Assembly (NCBI RefSeq): GCF_021648825.1
Contig: NZ_JAKJHS010000007.1
Location: 1-64,000, forward strand
Origin: Rhizobium halophilum
GTDB taxonomy: Bacteria > Pseudomonadota > Alphaproteobacteria > Rhizobiales > Rhizobiaceae
Direction of reading: 5' to 3'
DNA length: 64,000 nucleotides
Each line of letters begins with the position of its first letter. The stretch's first letter is position 1. The position numbers were made by a program, and so were the translations under genes. A model generated the notes under the pieces. The model made no database searches and was not told the DNA's origin. It was given only the letters and a program-made list of their open reading frames with translations. Positions 62,027 through 64,000 of this stretch are shown here, piece after piece.

Positions 62027-63331
62027 ATGCTAAAAGATCAGGATCGCATCTTTACCAATATCTACGGCCTTAAGGACAAGTCCCTGAAGGGCGCGATGAG
62101 CCGTGGGCATTGGGACGGCACCAAGCAGATCCTCGAAAAGGGCAGGGACTGGATCATCGACGAGATGAAGGCTTCGGGCCTGCGCGGGCGTGGTGGCGCC
62201 GGCTTCCCGACCGGTCTCAAGTGGTCCTTCATGCCGAAGGAGTCCGACGGGCGCCCGCACTACCTCGTGGTCAACGCCGACGAATCCGAGCCCGGCACCT
62301 GCAAGGACCGCGACATCATGCGCCACGATCCGCATACGCTGATCGAGGGGTGCGTGATCGCGAGCTTCGCCATGGGTGCGCATACGGCCTACATCTATGT
62401 CCGTGGCGAGTATATCCGCGAGCGCGAGGCGCTGCAGGCGGCGATCGACGAATGCTATGATGCCGGCCTTCTCGGCAAAAACAACAAGCACGGCTGGGAC
62501 ATGGACATCTATGTCCACCACGGCGCCGGCGCCTATATCTGCGGCGAGGAAACGGCACTGCTCGAAAGCCTCGAGGGCAAGAAAGGCCAGCCGCGTCTGA
62601 AACCGCCATTCCCGGCGAACATGGGTCTCTACGGCTGCCCGACCACCGTCAACAACGTCGAATCGATTGCAGTGGCTCCGACCATCCTGCGTCGCGGCGC
62701 CGGCTGGTTTTCTTCCATTGGTCGCCCGAACAACGTCGGCACCAAGCTGTTCATGGTGTCCGGCCACGTCAACAAGCCCTGCACCTTCGAGGAAGCCATG
62801 GGCCTATCGTTCCGCGAGATCATCGAGCGTCACTGCGGCGGTATCCGCGGTGGCTGGGATAACCTTCTTGCCGTGATTCCAGGCGGCGCTTCCTGTCCGG
62901 TCGTTCGCGGCGAGGATATGGCCGATGCGATCATGGATTTTGACGGGATGCGGGAGGTGAAGTCCTCCTTCGGCACCGGCGGCATGATCGTGATGGACAA
63001 GTCGACGGACATCATCAAGGCGATCTGGCGCATTGCCGCCTTCTTCAAGCATGAGAGCTGCGGGCAGTGCACCCCATGCCGCGAAGGCACGGGCTGGATG
63101 ATGCGGGTGCTCGAGCGCATGGTTCGCGGTAACGCGCAGAAGCGCGAGATCGACATGCTGTTCCAGGTGTCGAAGCAGATCGAGGGCCACACCATCTGCG
63201 CCCTGGGTGATGCGGCTGCCTGGCCGATCCAGGGGCTGATCCGTAACTTCCGTCCCGAGATCGAGGCGCGGATCGATCGCTACACGCACAACGCGCTGGC
63301 GGGTGGTGCGGTGATGGAAGCAGCGGAGTAG
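62027..63331 (+). CDS. nuoF: NADH-quinone oxidoreductase subunit F
   Basis: A 434-residue subunit that binds NADH, FMN and a [4Fe-4S] cluster (N3), the entry point of electrons. FMN/NADH blocks: [60 protein letters not shown]; cluster ligands: [15 protein letters not shown] and [13 protein letters not shown]. It begins 87 bases after nuoE. The next gene follows after 5 bases. Confidence 0.97.
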   Translation: MLKDQDRIFTNIYGLKDKSLKGAMSRGHWDGTKQILEKGRDWIIDEMKASGLRGRGGAGFPTGLKWSFMPKESDGRPHYLVVNADESEPGTCKDRDIMRHDPHTLIEGCVIASFAMGAHTAYIYVRGEYIREREALQAAIDECYDAGLLGKNNKHGWDMDIYVHHGAGAYICGEETALLESLEGKKGQPRLKPPFPANMGLYGCPTTVNNVESIAVAPTILRRGAGWFSSIGRPNNVGTKLFMVSGHVNKPCTFEEAMGLSFREIIERHCGGIRGGWDNLLAVIPGGASCPVVRGEDMADAIMDFDGMREVKSSFGTGGMIVMDKSTDIIKAIWRIAAFFKHESCGQCTPCREGTGWMMRVLERMVRGNAQKREIDMLFQVSKQIEGHTICALGDAAAWPIQGLIRNFRPEIEARIDRYTHNALAGGAVMEAAE

Positions 63332-63336
63332 GAAGA

Positions 63337-63945
63337 TTGCCCAAGTCGGTGAAAGAACAGCAGAACGAAGCAGCGACGGTGAAGCCGGCGACAGCTCCCG
63401 GCCATGTTGATTTCGCCGACACGCTGACCAGCAATCCGCTACTGGTGCAGTCGACGGCCGCCATGGCCGCCGCGACCGCGGTCGGTTTAAGCATCGCCGG
63501 CCAATTCGCAGGGGCCTTCTTCGGTGCGCTACAGGGTGCGCTAGAGGCGCAGAGGCGCGTTTCCGGTGACGCCGATGCGGAGGTTGCGCCCTCTCGTCCG
63601 GCACCAAGGGAAGAGCTTGCGGCAGCGCCGTCTGCTCCGGCGAAGCCGCAGGCGAGGACGAGACGCAAGCCAGTTGGACAGCAGGCGCCGGCAGCCGCCA
63701 AAGCGGGTGGGACGAAACCGACAACCCGCCGGTCGGCCAAGACTGTTGCCAAGGATAACCTGAAGCAGATTTCGGGCGTGGGACCGAAGTTGGAGAAGGT
63801 CTTGAACGAGAATGGCATCACGGCACTGAGCCAAATTGCAGCCTGGAATGAGGCGGAAGTCGCCAAGCTCGACAAGCTACTGGGGCTGGACGGGCGGATC
63901 GGTCGTGATGATTGGGTTGGTCAGGCCGGAAAGCTGGCAAAGTAA
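63337..63945 (+). CDS. Helix-hairpin-helix protein in the nuo operon
   Basis: A 202-residue protein starting at TTG 63337 (GTG 63349 is an alternative). An N-terminal stretch (about 30-70) contains a weakly hydrophobic Ala-rich helix (STAAMAAATAVGLSIAGQFAG), the middle (about 75-140) is a Lys/Arg/Pro/Ala-rich linker, and the C-terminal 60 residues are a helix-hairpin-helix-like domain (LKQISGVGPKLEKVLNENGI, then LSQIAAWNEAEVAKLDKLLG, DDWVGQAGKLA). This gene after nuoF is found in other rhizobia, but its role in complex I is unknown. It is 5 bases after nuoF, so co-transcribed; nuoG is expected beyond the window edge. Confidence 0.8.
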   Translation: MPKSVKEQQNEAATVKPATAPGHVDFADTLTSNPLLVQSTAAMAAATAVGLSIAGQFAGAFFGALQGALEAQRRVSGDADAEVAPSRPAPREELAAAPSAPAKPQARTRRKPVGQQAPAAAKAGGTKPTTRRSAKTVAKDNLKQISGVGPKLEKVLNENGITALSQIAAWNEAEVAKLDKLLGLDGRIGRDDWVGQAGKLAK

Positions 63946-64000
63946 GGATTTATCTCCGGCCCAAGGCCGCGGGATTGAGCACAGGACGTAAGTGAGACGA

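Overview
The window is a stretch of Rhizobiaceae chromosome (Sinorhizobium/Agrobacterium/Rhizobium type). It is GC-rich, with rhizobial TTGAC-type promoters, a TTG-started MerR regulator of a typical rhizobial type, and protein families restricted to this order (BA14K, DUF2842, the nuo-linked helix-hairpin-helix protein). The block order ribH-nusB-MFS-hppA, plsX-fabH-ihfA-merR, ctaA/argC-speB-rpsI-rplM, clpP-clpX-lon-hup and nuoA-F is the core layout known from these bacteria. I do not name a genus.

Layout. 1-1.15 kb: the 5' end of an IS1182-type transposase runs off the left edge, followed by about 1 kb without a credible gene that holds an inverted pair of REP-like palindromes and a GC-rich, hairpin-dense segment. 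1.15-11.4 kb: core housekeeping genes (DUF2200, ribH, nusB, an MFS transporter, the proton pyrophosphatase hppA, a BamE-like lipoprotein, a bc1 assembly chaperone, DUF177, plsX, fabH, ihfA, merR). 11.4-22.4 kb: an accessory segment of small secreted or unknown proteins, a lipid kinase, tRNA-Pro, a cytochrome c/DUF305/lipoprotein operon, a LuxR regulator, a YdeP molybdopterin oxidoreductase and an AI-2E-family permease. Three genes here are preceded by an exact GGAAC-N16-CGTT motif and three more by near matches, the form of the alphaproteobacterial general-stress sigma factor (EcfG/RpoE2) promoter. 22.4-30.5 kb: a divergent polysaccharide cluster (Wza-like lipoprotein, GT4 glycosyltransferase, initiating sugar-phosphate transferase and Wzy/ligase on the minus strand; Wzc-like co-polymerase on the plus strand; CelD/BcsL-type acetyltransferase) resembling the unipolar-polysaccharide (UPP) type cluster in content.

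30.6-43 kb: DUF2842, heme A synthase, argC, speB, rpsI and rplM behind a strong promoter with a hairpin leader, a PaaI thioesterase, a CoA-binding protein, a Cys-rich DUF6455 protein sharing a perfect FNR/FixK box with divergent O-acetylhomoserine sulfhydrylase (metY), a cupin, a cytochrome P450, gamma-glutamyltransferase and a diguanylate cyclase. 43-48.7 kb: the proteostasis block clpP, clpX, lon, hup, with heat-shock-like (RpoH) promoter candidates before clpP and lon. 48.8-56.9 kb: a large secreted phytase-like esterase, an aldo/keto reductase, and a coupled SbcD-like nuclease/YhaN-like ATPase pair. 57.1-57.7 kb: tRNA-Val and two tandem tRNA-Asp genes. 58.1-64 kb: the start of the complex I operon, nuoA to nuoF, with an extended NuoE tail and a helix-hairpin-helix gene after nuoF; the operon continues off the right edge.

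The signal I consider most worth following is the clustering of EcfG-type promoters in the 11.4-22 kb segment. It ties otherwise unrecognised small genes to a stress response and supports one very small ORF as a real gene.
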